The notes under the pieces: model-generated
Database searches by the model: none
Seen by the model: only the letters and a program-made list of their open reading frames with translations
What the model was told of the DNA's origin: nothing
Shown here: positions 1 through 8,946 of the stretch, piece by piece
How the letters are laid out: each line of letters begins with the position of its first letter
How positions within the stretch are numbered: the first letter of the stretch is position 1
From: Exilibacterium sp.
GTDB lineage: Bacteria > Pseudomonadota > Gammaproteobacteria > Pseudomonadales > Cellvibrionaceae
Length of the DNA stretch: 63,783 nt
NCBI GenBank assembly: GCA_028280195.1
Contig: JANQMH010000040.1
Location: forward strand, 1-63,783
Reading direction: 5' to 3'
Made by a program: the position numbers and the translations under genes

Positions 1-1029
1 GCGCTGGCGCGCAATCAGGACGCCATGTCACAAATGATGTGGGACACCCTGCAGCGGGTGCGCTTCGACGAACTGCCGCGCATCCGCGAGCTGATTGCCC
101 AGACCCGCGCCCGCCGCGAGCAGAGTATCACCGCCAACGGCCACAGCCTGGCGATGGCCGCGGCCGCCGCCGGCATGAGCCCGGCGGCAAAGCTCAGCCA
201 CCAGTTGAGCGGTTTGACCGGCATAAAAGCGATCAAGGCGCTGGACGACGCCCTCGGCGACGGCGGCGAACTGCAGGCCTTCGCCGCCAGGCTCGCCGGT
301 ATTCACCAGCGGGTGCTGCAGGCGCCGATGCAGTTTTTGCTGGTGGGCGAACAGGAGCATCTCCAGCACTGCCAGGCGCAACTCGAAAGCCGCTGGTTGC
401 CGGACAGCGGGGGCGCAGCTGCCGATCTGTTTGCCCTCGACCCGGTCAGCGAGACGGTGAATCAGGCCTGGGTCGCCAACACCCAGGTAAACTTCTGTGC
501 CAGGGCCTATCCCACCGTGCCGATGGATCACGCCGACGCCGCGCCGCTGTCGGTGCTGGGCGGCTTTCTGCGCAACGGTTATCTGCACCGCACCATCCGC
601 GAACAGGGCGGCGCCTACGGTGGCGGCGCCGGCCAGGACAGCAATATCGCCGCTTTCCGCTTCTTTTCCTACCGCGACCCGCGCCTGCAGGAAACCCTGG
701 ACGACTTCGATCAGTCACTGCGCTGGTTGCTGGATGAGCGGCACGAGTGGCAGCGGGTGGAGGAGTCCATTCTCGGCGTCATCGGTTCGCTGGACAAGCC
801 CAGTTCGCCGGCGGGCGAAGCCAAGCAGATATTTCACGCCGAACTCTACGGCCGCACGCGCGAAAAGCGCGAACGTTTCCGCAACCGCGTGCTGCAGGTC
901 ACCCTGGAGGATCTCAAGCGTGTGGCCGAGACCTATCTGCTGCCGCAGCGAGCCAGCACCGCGGTGATCATCAACAAGGACAGTATCGGCCTGGCCGAGA
1001 AACTGTCACTGGAGATTATTCACGTTTGA
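1..1029 (+). CDS. M16C (insulinase/PreP-like) zinc protease, C-terminal part
   Basis: The reading frame is open from base 1, so this is the 3' part of a gene starting outside the window; the first internal ATG at 25 is not a likely start. The visible ~340 residues match the C-terminal half of M16C presequence-protease-like peptidases, which degrade short peptides in a closed chamber. The segment YLHRTIREQGGAYGGGAG is the typical arginine/tyrosine substrate-binding region of the non-catalytic M16 domain. The zinc motif HxxEH would lie in the missing N-terminal half. The gene ends 31 bp before the stop of the convergent kinase gene. Family assignment is fairly secure; the exact substrate is unknown. 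Confidence 0.8.
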   Translation, partial: ALARNQDAMSQMMWDTLQRVRFDELPRIRELIAQTRARREQSITANGHSLAMAAAAAGMSPAAKLSHQLSGLTGIKAIKALDDALGDGGELQAFAARLAGIHQRVLQAPMQFLLVGEQEHLQHCQAQLESRWLPDSGGAAADLFALDPVSETVNQAWVANTQVNFCARAYPTVPMDHADAAPLSVLGGFLRNGYLHRTIREQGGAYGGGAGQDSNIAAFRFFSYRDPRLQETLDDFDQSLRWLLDERHEWQRVEESILGVIGSLDKPSSPAGEAKQIFHAELYGRTREKRERFRNRVLQVTLEDLKRVAETYLLPQRASTAVIINKDSIGLAEKLSLEIIHV

Positions 1030-1060
1030 GTGAGTCGGCGGCGTTGTGCGCGGCGGTACT

Positions 1061-1753
1061 TTACGGCAGATACAGGCTGAATAAACCGCCGCCGAGTGCG
1101 CTGTCATTGGCCAGTTCAACGCGCCCGCGGCGCTGGTCCTCACAGTGCATCGCCGCCACCTCGCGGGCGAAAAACAGCCCCAGGTGCGTGCCCTCCTCGC
1201 CGGCATACACGGTATCGCTGTCCGGTTCCCGCAGCATCGCCGGCGGGTAGCCGCGACCGTCATCGGCAATGCTGATACACAGCATACCGGCCTGCTGCCG
1301 TGCCGAAATCTGCAGTGCCTTGCGGGTATAGCGCGCGCAGTTGACCAGCACATTGTGCACGACGCTGCCGACCAGGTCGGCGTCGAAGAACCAGGCCAGG
1401 TCGGTATCGCAATCCATCTCGACGCCCACGCTGCGGGTTTCGAACAGCATATGGTTGCGCGCCAGCTGCTCCTCGAGCACATCGATCACGTAGTGCTGAT
1501 CGAGATTGACCGGCAGGCGCCTGGTCTGCATGCGATAAATGGACAACAGCTGAATCAGTTCGGTGTTGATCCGCGAGGCCTCGTACTGCAGCGTGCCAAA
1601 GCGCCGCCGCTGCTGTTCGTTTTCGATCGGCGTCGAGTGGATCACCTCCTCCAGAGAATTCAGCAGCATGCTCACCGAGTTTTTCATATCGTGCACACTG
1701 GAGGCGAGCACAAAAGAAAAATCGATCGGTCTGCGGCCAGTTTTGTCACTCAT
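1061..1753 (-). CDS. Sensor histidine kinase (HATPase_c)
   Basis: A short cytoplasmic kinase of about 230 residues with no membrane segment. The H-box is SVHDMKNSVSML near residue 22. The ATP-binding domain follows, with an N-box (VVHNVLVNCARYT), a G1 box (DDGRGYP) and a G2 box (GTHLGLFFA). I chose the ATG at 1753 because it begins MSDKTGRRPIDF; longer versions would run into the upstream gene. It lies 11 bp behind the TPR response regulator in the same operon, which is presumably its partner. With no sensor domain, its input probably comes through a partner protein. The function of the pair is unknown. Confidence 0.8.
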   Translation of the reverse strand: MSDKTGRRPIDFSFVLASSVHDMKNSVSMLLNSLEEVIHSTPIENEQQRRRFGTLQYEASRINTELIQLLSIYRMQTRRLPVNLDQHYVIDVLEEQLARNHMLFETRSVGVEMDCDTDLAWFFDADLVGSVVHNVLVNCARYTRKALQISARQQAGMLCISIADDGRGYPPAMLREPDSDTVYAGEEGTHLGLFFAREVAAMHCEDQRRGRVELANDSALGGGLFSLYLP

Positions 1754-1764
1754 TTTGCGATTTC

Positions 1765-3396
1765 CTATTCCCGCTCCAGCTGCACCAGGCTGTGCCGCAA
1801 CTTGGCGAAGCGGCCGTACTGTCGATGCGTGTGATCTATCCTGCTCTCTATCTTGGCGATAGTCGCCGAGCACAACTTCAGGCGCTCTTCCTCGCGCCCA
1901 TATTCCTGCATTTCCCCCAACAGCGCCTGCACCAGGTTCAGATGCACACCGATGTGATTCGGAAACAGGCGCTTGGCCCGCATAAAATACTCGATCGCCT
2001 GTTTGAACTGCCTGTCGTTGTAGTGGCCTATGCCGCTGCGATTGAGTTCGGCGACAGTGCGGCGATTGGCGTCACTCTGCGGCTCCTCCAGCAGGCGGTC
2101 GATTTTCTCCAGCGCCTGCTGATCATTGCGATGGTGCTCAATCAGCCCGGTCAACAACTTGTCTGCCTCCCGCCTCTTGCCGTTGACCGACAGCGCCATG
2201 GCGTGATCCAGTTGCGTTTCCACACTCAGCGGCGCGGGCAGCTGCTGCAGCGTTTCCTCGCCCGCCTGCAGCGACACGCCGGCGCGCAGCCGATTGCCCT
2301 GGCCGGCATACACCTGGCTTTCGACCAGGTGGGTCTGGCCGCCCTGCTCGGCCGTGGGTTCAAACCGCCGCGGAATATCCGCCAGTACCCGCAGGGCATC
2401 GCGCGATAAATCCTCCGCCGCGCGGCGCTCCTCCCGAAACAGAGCCGCCACCGCGCGGCCGAAATTGATATGGTTTTCGATACAGTCGTGGCAGGAGTAC
2501 TGGCCCAGTCTGACGGTGCGGCGGTAGGCCGACGCGGCCACCGGCAGATCGTTATTGCCGGCGGCGGTTTCGGCCAGGTATTTTTGTCGCAGAATTGAGC
2601 GCGGCGAGACCGCTGCCGCCTGCTGCAACACCGCCTGCAGCTGCTGGGGGTCGCGGCGGCACTGGCAGTTCTCCGCCAGCGCGTCGTAGGCGGGCATACA
2701 CAGCGGATTGCCGCGCACGATCTCCCCCAGCCACTGCGCCGCCACCGCCACATCGCCCTGCGCCTGCCTGACCCTGGCCAGACCCACCCGCGCCCAGTCC
2801 AGCTGCCGCACCTGCAGCACCTGCCGGTACAGCGCCTCGGCCGCTCCGTGGGCGCCGTGCTGAAGGTAGAGAGTGCCAAGCAGTTTCTGGCAGGCGCCAG
2901 TATAGCGGCCGGGCTTCTCGATTTTCTGCCGGCACAGCGCTATGGCCCGTTCAGTGCTGCCGGCGGCAATGGCTTCATGAATCCGCAGCAGCTCATCTCG
3001 CTGCTGCAGCAGCCGATCGAGGCGCTGCTGCAGCACCCGGGTGGTAATGGGCTTGCTCAGATACGCATCGGGCTCATTGTCGAAGGCGGCCATGATCATG
3101 CTCTTGTCGGTCTCCGCCGACAGCAGCACAAACAGACTGCTGCGCTTTAACGCTTTTCTGAAGCGCAGTTCCTCCAGCACATGCTGGCCACTGCGACCAG
3201 GACCAAGGTTGTAGTCACAAAGCACCAGGTCATAGTCATTGCTGTAGCAGGCTTTCAGCGCCTGATTGCCATTGCCGGCGGTATCGATGGCGCCGACGCC
3301 GAATTCCTTCAACATTTTGCACACTGTGGTGCGAAAACTGTCGAAGTTATCCACCACCAGCGCCGTCAGTTCGCTGTAGCCACTTCTGTGGGCCAT
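1765..3396 (-). CDS. Response regulator with C-terminal TPR repeats
   Basis: Residues ~10-125 form a CheY-like receiver: phosphoacceptor Asp in LVLCDYNLGPG, Ser/Thr in LLSAETD and Lys in YLSKPI. The usual acidic pair reads V-D-N, so the second acid is replaced by Asn. The remaining ~400 residues are helical and TPR-like, for example TERAIALCRQK and IEYFMRAKRLFPNHIG. There is no DNA-binding output domain, so signalling is probably through protein contacts. The start at 3396 gives MAHRSGYSELTALVVD and has a GGAG about nine bases upstream. It is first in an operon with the kinase at 1061-1753. Similar receiver-TPR proteins occur in Pseudomonas and Shewanella; the pathway is not known to me. Confidence 0.8.
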   Translation of the reverse strand: MAHRSGYSELTALVVDNFDSFRTTVCKMLKEFGVGAIDTAGNGNQALKACYSNDYDLVLCDYNLGPGRSGQHVLEELRFRKALKRSSLFVLLSAETDKSMIMAAFDNEPDAYLSKPITTRVLQQRLDRLLQQRDELLRIHEAIAAGSTERAIALCRQKIEKPGRYTGACQKLLGTLYLQHGAHGAAEALYRQVLQVRQLDWARVGLARVRQAQGDVAVAAQWLGEIVRGNPLCMPAYDALAENCQCRRDPQQLQAVLQQAAAVSPRSILRQKYLAETAAGNNDLPVAASAYRRTVRLGQYSCHDCIENHINFGRAVAALFREERRAAEDLSRDALRVLADIPRRFEPTAEQGGQTHLVESQVYAGQGNRLRAGVSLQAGEETLQQLPAPLSVETQLDHAMALSVNGKRREADKLLTGLIEHHRNDQQALEKIDRLLEEPQSDANRRTVAELNRSGIGHYNDRQFKQAIEYFMRAKRLFPNHIGVHLNLVQALLGEMQEYGREEERLKLCSATIAKIESRIDHTHRQYGRFAKLRHSLVQLERE

Positions 3397-3648
3397 AAGT
3401 ACTCCGCCTGATCGCCGCGGCAAACTTGCGACGTTGTCCGACCAAATTTGTCCGACCAACTTTGCCCAACCAGGGTGCTCGAGCCCCGGTTAACCTGTTG
3501 ATTAGATATAAAAAAAACCGGCAACTATAGCGTGTCCCCATAACGAATCATAGTCCAAAACCGCGGCAGGCGGATCGCTGCCGCCTTACGATTGAGGGCT
3601 GCGGACAGGGACGGTAAAATGCGCGGCCGGTTTTCCCGGCGCGAGAAT

Positions 3649-4410
3649 ATGGGCAGGCAGATGGGCAACAGTATGGCCGCAGGCAGTCACCAGGATACGA
3701 TCTACGCCAATCCGCTGGCGCAGCTGCAGGGTTTTACCTTCGACAGCAAGGTGGCGGCGGTTTTTCCGGATATGATCAAACGCTCGGTGCCCGGCTACGG
3801 CACCATCATCAGCATGACCGGCAATCTGGCCGAGCGCTATGCCCGCGCCGGCAGCAGCTGCTATGACCTCGGCTGCTCACTGGGCGCCTCCACCCTGGCA
3901 ATGCGCCACCGCATTCAGGCCGCCGACTGCGGTATTATCGGCGTCGACAACTCGCCGGCCATGATTCAGCGCTGCCGCCAGGTCATCGAGGCGGACAGCG
4001 GCGAGGTACCGGTGCAGCTGGTTTGCGCCGACCTGGAGAACATTGCCATTGCCCGCGCATCGGTAGTGGTAATGAACTTTACCCTGCAGTTTATCGCCCC
4101 GCAGCGGCGCCCGGCCCTGCTCGCGCGTATCTATGCCGGCCTCAACCCCGGCGGCATGCTGATACTGTCGGAAAAAGTGGCCTTTGCCGAGCCCCAGCAC
4201 CAGCAGCTGATGACCGAGCTGCACCACAATTTCAAGCGCGCCAACGGCTACAGCGAACTGGAAATCGCACAGAAACGCAGCGCGCTGGAGGATGTGCTGG
4301 TACCCGACACGCTGGAAGCGCATCGCGACCGGCTGGCCGCCGCCGGCTTTGGCAGTTGCGATGTCTGGTTCCAGTGCCTGAATTTTGCCTCGCTGATTGC
4401 GATCAAATGA
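3649..4410 (+). CDS. cmoA: Carboxy-S-adenosyl-L-methionine synthase CmoA
   Basis: CmoA makes carboxy-SAM from SAM and prephenate for wobble-uridine modification (cmo5U34) of tRNA. The body begins [20 protein letters not shown], followed by [12 protein letters not shown] and the SAM loop [11 protein letters not shown], all typical of CmoA. The later motif NFTLQFI is also conserved in this family. Several in-frame starts exist (TTG 3592; ATG 3619, 3649, 3661, 3673). I prefer 3649, which has GCGAG just upstream and gives about 253 residues, close to the family length. The stop overlaps the cmoB start (ATGA), so the two are translationally coupled. Confidence 0.93.
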   Translation: MGRQMGNSMAAGSHQDTIYANPLAQLQGFTFDSKVAAVFPDMIKRSVPGYGTIISMTGNLAERYARAGSSCYDLGCSLGASTLAMRHRIQAADCGIIGVDNSPAMIQRCRQVIEADSGEVPVQLVCADLENIAIARASVVVMNFTLQFIAPQRRPALLARIYAGLNPGGMLILSEKVAFAEPQHQQLMTELHHNFKRANGYSELEIAQKRSALEDVLVPDTLEAHRDRLAAAGFGSCDVWFQCLNFASLIAIK

Positions 4411-5390
4411 TCGAGTACTACCGCCAACTGATCGAGGCACTGCGGCGGGCGCCGCGCAACGCCAGCGCACTGGGCGACTGGGCACAGCTGCTGCCGCAAC
4501 AGGTCTCCAGCGGCCTGAGCGAACGGCGCTACGGCGATTTACCCGCCTGGCGCGAGGTACTGGCGCAGCTGCCGGCAGTCACCGCCAGCGCCGTCGTGCT
4601 GGGCGATACGGTAACCGTCGACGGCGACTGTGGTGGCGCCGACGCCCGGGCGATAGCACAGCAGCTGAAAAAGCTGATTCCCTGGCGCAAGGGGCCCTAC
4701 CGCATCCACGGCACCCATATCGATACCGAGTGGCGCTCGGACTGGAAATGGCGGCGCCTGCTGCCGCATATCACGCCATTGCACCAGCGCCTGGTACTGG
4801 ACGTGGGCTGCGGCAACGGCTACCACTGCTGGCGCATGCTCGAGGCGGGAGCGCAACGGGTAATCGGTATCGACCCGTCGCCGCGCTTCGTGCTGCAGTT
4901 TCACGCCATTAAACACTTTATCGGCCCCTATCCGGTCGATGTGGTGCCGATCGGCATCGAATCGCTGCCGGCGGCAATGCGCGCCTTTGACACTGCCTTT
5001 TCCATGGGTGTGCTCTATCATCGCCGCTCGCCCATGGATCACCTGCGCGAACTGCGCGACAGCTTGAGAGCGGGCGGTGAACTGGTACTGGAAACACTGG
5101 TAATCGAGGGGAAACCCGGCGAGGTGCTGGTGCCGGAGGGGCGCTATGCGATGATGAACAATGTGTGGTTTTTGCCGAGTTGCGACACACTGCTGTCATG
5201 GCTGCGCAAGTGCGGCTTTGCAAACCCGCGGCTGGTGGATATCAACACCACCAGCGTCGAAGAGCAACGCACTACCGAATGGATGCGATTTCACTCGCTG
5301 CGGGATTTTCTCGATCCGGATGAAGGTAGTCTTACTGTCGAAGGTCATCCAGCGCCGAAGCGGGCTATTTTTATCGCCCGGGCGATGTGA
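4407..5390 (+). CDS. cmoB: tRNA U34 carboxymethyltransferase CmoB
   Basis: CmoB transfers the carboxymethyl group from carboxy-SAM to 5-hydroxyuridine at tRNA position 34, using the CmoA product. The 327-residue product has the family's N-terminal helical region, then [20 protein letters not shown], the Rossmann motif [15 protein letters not shown], and [12 protein letters not shown]. The start ATG overlaps the cmoA stop by four bases, forming a two-gene operon. Length and motifs match the family along the whole protein. Confidence 0.95.
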   Translation: MIEYYRQLIEALRRAPRNASALGDWAQLLPQQVSSGLSERRYGDLPAWREVLAQLPAVTASAVVLGDTVTVDGDCGGADARAIAQQLKKLIPWRKGPYRIHGTHIDTEWRSDWKWRRLLPHITPLHQRLVLDVGCGNGYHCWRMLEAGAQRVIGIDPSPRFVLQFHAIKHFIGPYPVDVVPIGIESLPAAMRAFDTAFSMGVLYHRRSPMDHLRELRDSLRAGGELVLETLVIEGKPGEVLVPEGRYAMMNNVWFLPSCDTLLSWLRKCGFANPRLVDINTTSVEEQRTTEWMRFHSLRDFLDPDEGSLTVEGHPAPKRAIFIARAM

Positions 5391-5444
5391 GGGCTGGTCA
5401 AGCCATTTTCGAGCGGCACCGGGCGGGGTCTGGTCTCACCGGGC

Positions 5445-5466
5445 GGGGTCGATCTTGCCTGACCCC
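5445..5466 (+). terminator. Weak hairpin after cmoB
   Basis: A GGGGTC arm pairs with GACCCC across a 10-base loop, 55 bp downstream of the cmoB stop and between the convergent cmoB and dgkA genes. There is no T-tract, so termination here would not be classical. A GGGCGGGGTC decamer occurs twice at 5421-5450, so the hairpin may be incidental to a short duplication. Confidence 0.3.
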
Positions 5467-5522
5467 GATCGTGCCGCCAAACCCTCCCCGGCTTGCAGTG
5501 ACACTCAGAGCCGGCCGCACAC

Positions 5523-5888
5523 TCAAAAAGGCAAAAACAAAATACTCGCCCAGATATAGCCGGTTAACAGCAGCGACAGAAACACCGCGGCGGACCCCAG
5601 GTCTTTGGCGCGCCCGGCCAGTTCGTTGTATTCGGTTCCCACCCGGTCGACCACCGCTTCGATGCCGGAATTCAACAACTCGACAATCAGCACCAGAATC
5701 ACACTGCCCACCATCAAAATGCGCTCGATCTGATCGACATTGAGCAAAAAAGCCGCCGGCAGCATAATCAGCGCCAGGTAGACCTCCTGGCGAAATGCCT
5801 CTTCGTGGCGAAAAGCCGCCCGCGCGCCCTGTACCGAATAAACCGCAGCATTGACAATACGCTGCACTCCTTTCGCCTTGCCTTTCAT
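5523..5888 (-). CDS. dgkA: Diacylglycerol kinase DgkA
   Basis: A small inner-membrane kinase that phosphorylates diacylglycerol to phosphatidic acid, recycling lipid released during membrane-derived oligosaccharide or LPS modification. The 121-residue protein has an amphipathic N-terminus, RHEEAFRQEVY, the signature VELLNSGIEAVVDRV, and three hydrophobic helices ending TGYIWASILFLPF. Length matches the E. coli enzyme (about 122). The ATG at 5888 has a GGAGTG-type site downstream but no strong upstream site; no better start is visible. It is convergent with cmoB and follows the flavodoxin gene. Confidence 0.94.
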   Translation of the reverse strand: MKGKAKGVQRIVNAAVYSVQGARAAFRHEEAFRQEVYLALIMLPAAFLLNVDQIERILMVGSVILVLIVELLNSGIEAVVDRVGTEYNELAGRAKDLGSAAVFLSLLLTGYIWASILFLPF

Positions 5889-5920
5889 CTGATTCTATTC
5901 GCTCCACTAACTGTAAATGG

Positions 5921-6460
5921 CTAATCGTCGACAGCAATCAACGGGGTGGTCAAACCGAATTCGCCGTGTATCTGCCGGCACCACTGGTCCAGGCGCCGCG
6001 CCGTCAACTCCTCCTGCTGGTCCTCGTCGATGGCCAGGCCAACAAACTTGGCGGCACCGGGTATTTCCGCTTTGGAGGCATCGAAATCGTAACCCTGAGT
6101 GGGCCAGTGGCCGACAATGCCGGCACCGGCCGAGACCAGCACGTCATGCAACATGCCCATGGCATCGAGAAAGTAATCGCCGTAGCCGAACTGGTCGCCG
6201 AGCCCGAACAGGGCCACGGTTTTTCCGCTGAAATCCACTTCGCTGATATCGCCCCAGAATTCTTCCCAGTCCGACTGTATCTGACCGAAATCCCAGGTGG
6301 GAATCCCGAGGATGATCTGGTTGTAGTCGGCAAACTCCAACTGCGTGACATCGGCAATATCCAGCACATCGACCGTGTCCTCACCCAAGCGCTGTTGAAT
6401 GCGGTAGGCGATATTCTCGGTATTGCCCTCATCACTGCCAAAGAAAAGGCCGATCCTGCT
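5921..6460 (-). CDS. Long-chain flavodoxin
   Basis: An FMN-binding electron carrier. The N-terminal phosphate loop reads GLFFGSDEGNTENIA. The FMN-ring loops are IPTWDFGQIQSDWEEFW and FGLGDQFGYGDYFLDA. A long-chain insertion (GIVGHWPTQGYDFDASKA) places it in the FldA/FldB class. I chose the GTG at 6460 (MSRIGLFFGS) because AGGG lies about seven bases upstream and the 179-residue length fits flavodoxins; a GTG at 6478 would add six residues. A TTGACA hexamer on this strand lies at 6510-6515, between the gene and the terminator at 6532-6558. That suggests its own promoter, although no good -10 is visible. Confidence 0.92.
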   Translation of the reverse strand, partial: SRIGLFFGSDEGNTENIAYRIQQRLGEDTVDVLDIADVTQLEFADYNQIILGIPTWDFGQIQSDWEEFWGDISEVDFSGKTVALFGLGDQFGYGDYFLDAMGMLHDVLVSAGAGIVGHWPTQGYDFDASKAEIPGAAKFVGLAIDEDQQEELTARRLDQWCRQIHGEFGLTTPLIAVDD

Positions 6461-6531
6461 CACACACTGCCCTGCCACCTGCGAAAAAGAGCCGGAATTG
6501 TCCCAATATTGTCAAATTTAGGCAAGGGAGG

Positions 6532-6558
6532 AAAAAAAACCCCGGCCGCATTGGGGTT
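6532..6558 (-). terminator. Intrinsic terminator
   Basis: Read on the minus strand, AACCCC pairs with GGGGTT across a short GC-rich loop and is followed directly by eight T residues. This is a textbook intrinsic terminator. It lies 72 bp upstream of the flavodoxin start, so the transcript it ends begins further right, between here and cpxR. Confidence 0.75.
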
Positions 6559-6690
6559 GTGGAGAGGACATGCAAGGAGCCAAAGTACGCCCGCCCTGTG
6601 GTAGGCGGGTTTCAAACCTTCAGCCGGTTGGCCGGGGTATCAAGCAAGCATTCGTCGCGTTACGGCGCACTTGGGTAACACCGTAACCAG
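6532..6690 (-). ncRNA. Candidate CpxR-linked small RNA
   Basis: No convincing protein frame exists here, only a 13-codon ATG frame. The minus strand shows successive hairpins: a CCCGCC/GGCGGG stem at 6590-6609 and a CCGG/CCGG stem near 6623-6636. The strong terminator at 6532-6558 ends it. A -10-like TATGAT on this strand lies at 6697-6702, with no good -35. The five CpxR half-sites at 6715-6759 sit where an activator would bind. I infer a transcript of about 160 nt starting near 6690. It matches no RNA family I recognise. It could instead be an attenuated leader of the flavodoxin gene. Confidence 0.45.
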
Positions 6691-6714
6691 GCCTCCATCA
6701 TAGAGGGATCAGGC

Positions 6715-6759
6715 GTTAAACAGGGCAAACCACGGTAAAATTGTGTTAAGAAGGGTAAA
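6715..6759. promoter_or_regulatory. Five tandem CpxR-type half-sites
   Basis: Five half-sites occur at exactly 10-bp steps: GTTAA (6715), GCAAA (6725), GTAAA (6735), GTTAA (6745) and GTAAA (6755). The known CpxR box is GTAAA-N5-GTAAA, and the pair 6735/6755 plus the middle GTTAA fits it with N5 spacers throughout. The array lies 76 bp upstream of the cpxR start and just upstream of a divergent -10-like element. It therefore could serve both cpxRA autoregulation and the opposite transcript. A further GTAAC at 6675 is in phase with the same period. Confidence 0.8.
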
Positions 6760-6834
6760 TAGCTGCGGGTGGGGCAATGACAGCCGTCGAGCGCTGTAGC
6801 AAACTTGTCATAGCTGACGGGAATACGGGCAATT

Positions 6835-7527
6835 ATGACCGATTTATTACTGGTCGACGACGACCAAGAGTTGTGTGATTTAATGCAGGAATACCTCACC
6901 GCTGAGGGCTTCAGCGTCGATATGGCGCACGACGGCCAGCAGGCCCTGGAGAAAACCGCGGCCGGCACTTACGACGCCATCGTGCTGGATGTGATGCTGC
7001 CCATTCACAACGGTTTTGACGTATTGCGCAAGCTGCGCGACTACTGCCAAACGCCGGTGCTGATGCTGACGGCCAAAGGCGAGACCGTCGACCGCATAGT
7101 CGGCCTGGAGATGGGCGCCGACGACTACCTGCCCAAGCCCTGCAACCCGCGCGAACTGGTGGCCCGCCTGCGGGCGATACTGCGCCGCACCGACGCCAGT
7201 GCCGCCCAGCAGGAAACCGAGGACACACTGCAGGTCGACCAGTTGGTGCTGCACCTGGGCAGCCGCAACACCAAGGTGGCCGGCAGGGAGGTCAACCTGA
7301 CCGGCGCGGAGTTTACCGTACTGGAGCTGCTGGTTCGCTCCGCCGGCAAAGTCATCAGCAAGGAGGCCCTCACCGAGCAGGCACTGGGCCGCAAACTCAC
7401 CCCCTACGACCGCAGTATCGACGTCCACGTCAGCAATATCCGCAAAAAGCTCAGCGGCCGCGGCGCCAGCAAGGACCTGATCATCAATATCCGCGGCGCC
7501 GGCTATATGCTCACGCAAAACAATTAG
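6835..7527 (+). CDS. cpxR: CpxR-like envelope stress response regulator
   Basis: An OmpR-family regulator of 230 residues. The receiver has LLVDDDQEL, phosphoacceptor Asp in VLDVMLP, MLTAKG and the Lys loop GADDYLPKP. The C-terminal winged helix contains ALGRKLTPYDRSIDVHVSNI, which matches the CpxR signature (GKRLTPFDRAIDMHISNL in E. coli). CpxR controls periplasmic folding and envelope-stress genes. It is followed after 30 bp by the cpxA-like kinase gene. The upstream half-site array indicates autoregulation. Confidence 0.9.
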   Translation: MTDLLLVDDDQELCDLMQEYLTAEGFSVDMAHDGQQALEKTAAGTYDAIVLDVMLPIHNGFDVLRKLRDYCQTPVLMLTAKGETVDRIVGLEMGADDYLPKPCNPRELVARLRAILRRTDASAAQQETEDTLQVDQLVLHLGSRNTKVAGREVNLTGAEFTVLELLVRSAGKVISKEALTEQALGRKLTPYDRSIDVHVSNIRKKLSGRGASKDLIINIRGAGYMLTQNN

Positions 7528-7557
7528 GTTCGAACCTTGGAAACCTACAGCTTTTTC

Positions 7558-8946
7558 ATGACCCGTTTATACCTGAAAATCTTTTTCAGTTTCTGGCTGA
7601 TCACCATTACCATGATTGTCGGTACCAGCCTGGTGGTGCACTGGCTCGACCTCGGCACCAATAAACACCTGAGCAAGCGCTATCAGGCGGAGCGCAGCCA
7701 GGAGCCGGCCAAGAGGCTGCTGCGCGATGTGGTCAGAGAAGTTGTAAACCACTCAAAAACGGATGTTACCTACGGCCTCGGCGCGGCGCCGGAATGGGCT
7801 ACCCGTTATCTGTTCATTATCGATGAAAACACCCAGGATCTGCTCAAGCGGCCGCTGAGTCAGGAGATCATCGATTTCATTCCCGAACTCACCGCCAACT
7901 CTCCCTATGCCGAGATGCCGATCGGCGACCGGGTGTTTTTTGGCCGCCGCATCTCGCTGCAGGACGGCAGCATGGTGCGGGTGGTAGCCGGCACCGACCC
8001 GCAGGGGCGCAACATTTTCTGGCAGCTGTTTTTCAACAATGTCTGGCCCACCCTGCTGATTTCCATTCTGATCAGCGGCAGCGCCTGCTTCTTTCTCGCC
8101 AAGCGCATGTCGCGCGGGCTGGCGACGCTGAAAACGGCGACCCAGCAAATTGCCAGCGGCGACCTGAGTGTGCGGGTAACGCCGAAGTTTCGCGGCCGCC
8201 GCGACGAGATCGGCATGCTCGGCCGGGAGTTTGACCATATGACCGAGCGCCTGGAAAAGGCCATGCTCGAACAGAAGCGTATGATCAAGGACGTTTCCCA
8301 CGAATTGCGCTCGCCGCTGGCGCGCCTGCAGGTGGCGCTGGCACTGGCGCAACAGCGCAGTAACGGCGATGTGGATCAGGAACTCAACCGCATCAAACAG
8401 GCGGCCGAATACCTCAACGATGTGATCTCCGATATTCTCTCCCTGCCGCTCAACGAGAACGAGTCCTGGGAGCTGAATGACACCCTGGATCTGGTGTCTC
8501 TGCTGGAAACGCTGACCAAAAACTATGGCGATGAGGCGCAGAGCAAGCAGGTCTCCCTGTCGCTGATCACCCATGAAAAAGACGCCCTGGTGCCCACCCA
8601 CGGCAATACCCTGATCGGCGTGTTCGAAAATATTCTGCGCAACGCCATCCACTACACCTCCACCGGCACCCCCATTACGGTGAAGGTGGACCGGGTCGAG
8701 GACGGCAGTTTCCGCGTGCGCATTGCCGATCGCGGCCCCGGCGTACCGGAGCAGTGCCTGGCAGATATTTTCCAGCCGTTTTTCCGCACCGATGAAGCGC
8801 GCGACAGAAGCAGCGGCGGCTACGGGCTCGGGCTGGCGATCGCCAAGCGCACCGTAGCGCTGCACAGCGGCAAAATGGAAGCGAGCAATAACCCCGACGG
8901 CGGCCTTACCATCTCGGTGGTTTTGCCAAAGTGCGACCTGGATTGA
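7558..8946 (+). CDS. cpxA: CpxA-like sensor histidine kinase
   Basis: An inner-membrane kinase of about 462 residues, the partner of CpxR. It has an N-terminal membrane segment, a periplasmic domain (~45-155), a second membrane segment (PTLLISILISGSACFF) and a HAMP domain. The phosphoacceptor His is in MIKDVSHELRSPLARLQ; the ATPase has ENILRNAIHYT, DRGPGVP and GGYGLGLAIAKR. I chose the ATG at 7558 (MTRLYLKIFF) over the TTG at 7537 because it begins directly at the membrane helix, as in known CpxA. Neither has a strong ribosome site. Confidence 0.88.
   Translation: MTRLYLKIFFSFWLITITMIVGTSLVVHWLDLGTNKHLSKRYQAERSQEPAKRLLRDVVREVVNHSKTDVTYGLGAAPEWATRYLFIIDENTQDLLKRPLSQEIIDFIPELTANSPYAEMPIGDRVFFGRRISLQDGSMVRVVAGTDPQGRNIFWQLFFNNVWPTLLISILISGSACFFLAKRMSRGLATLKTATQQIASGDLSVRVTPKFRGRRDEIGMLGREFDHMTERLEKAMLEQKRMIKDVSHELRSPLARLQVALALAQQRSNGDVDQELNRIKQAAEYLNDVISDILSLPLNENESWELNDTLDLVSLLETLTKNYGDEAQSKQVSLSLITHEKDALVPTHGNTLIGVFENILRNAIHYTSTGTPITVKVDRVEDGSFRVRIADRGPGVPEQCLADIFQPFFRTDEARDRSSGGYGLGLAIAKRTVALHSGKMEASNNPDGGLTISVVLPKCDLD

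Noticed and set aside
6480-6714. FMN, cobalamin or SAM riboswitch upstream of the flavodoxin gene
   Set aside because: None of the conserved boxes of these classes is present, and the terminator separates the element from the flavodoxin gene.
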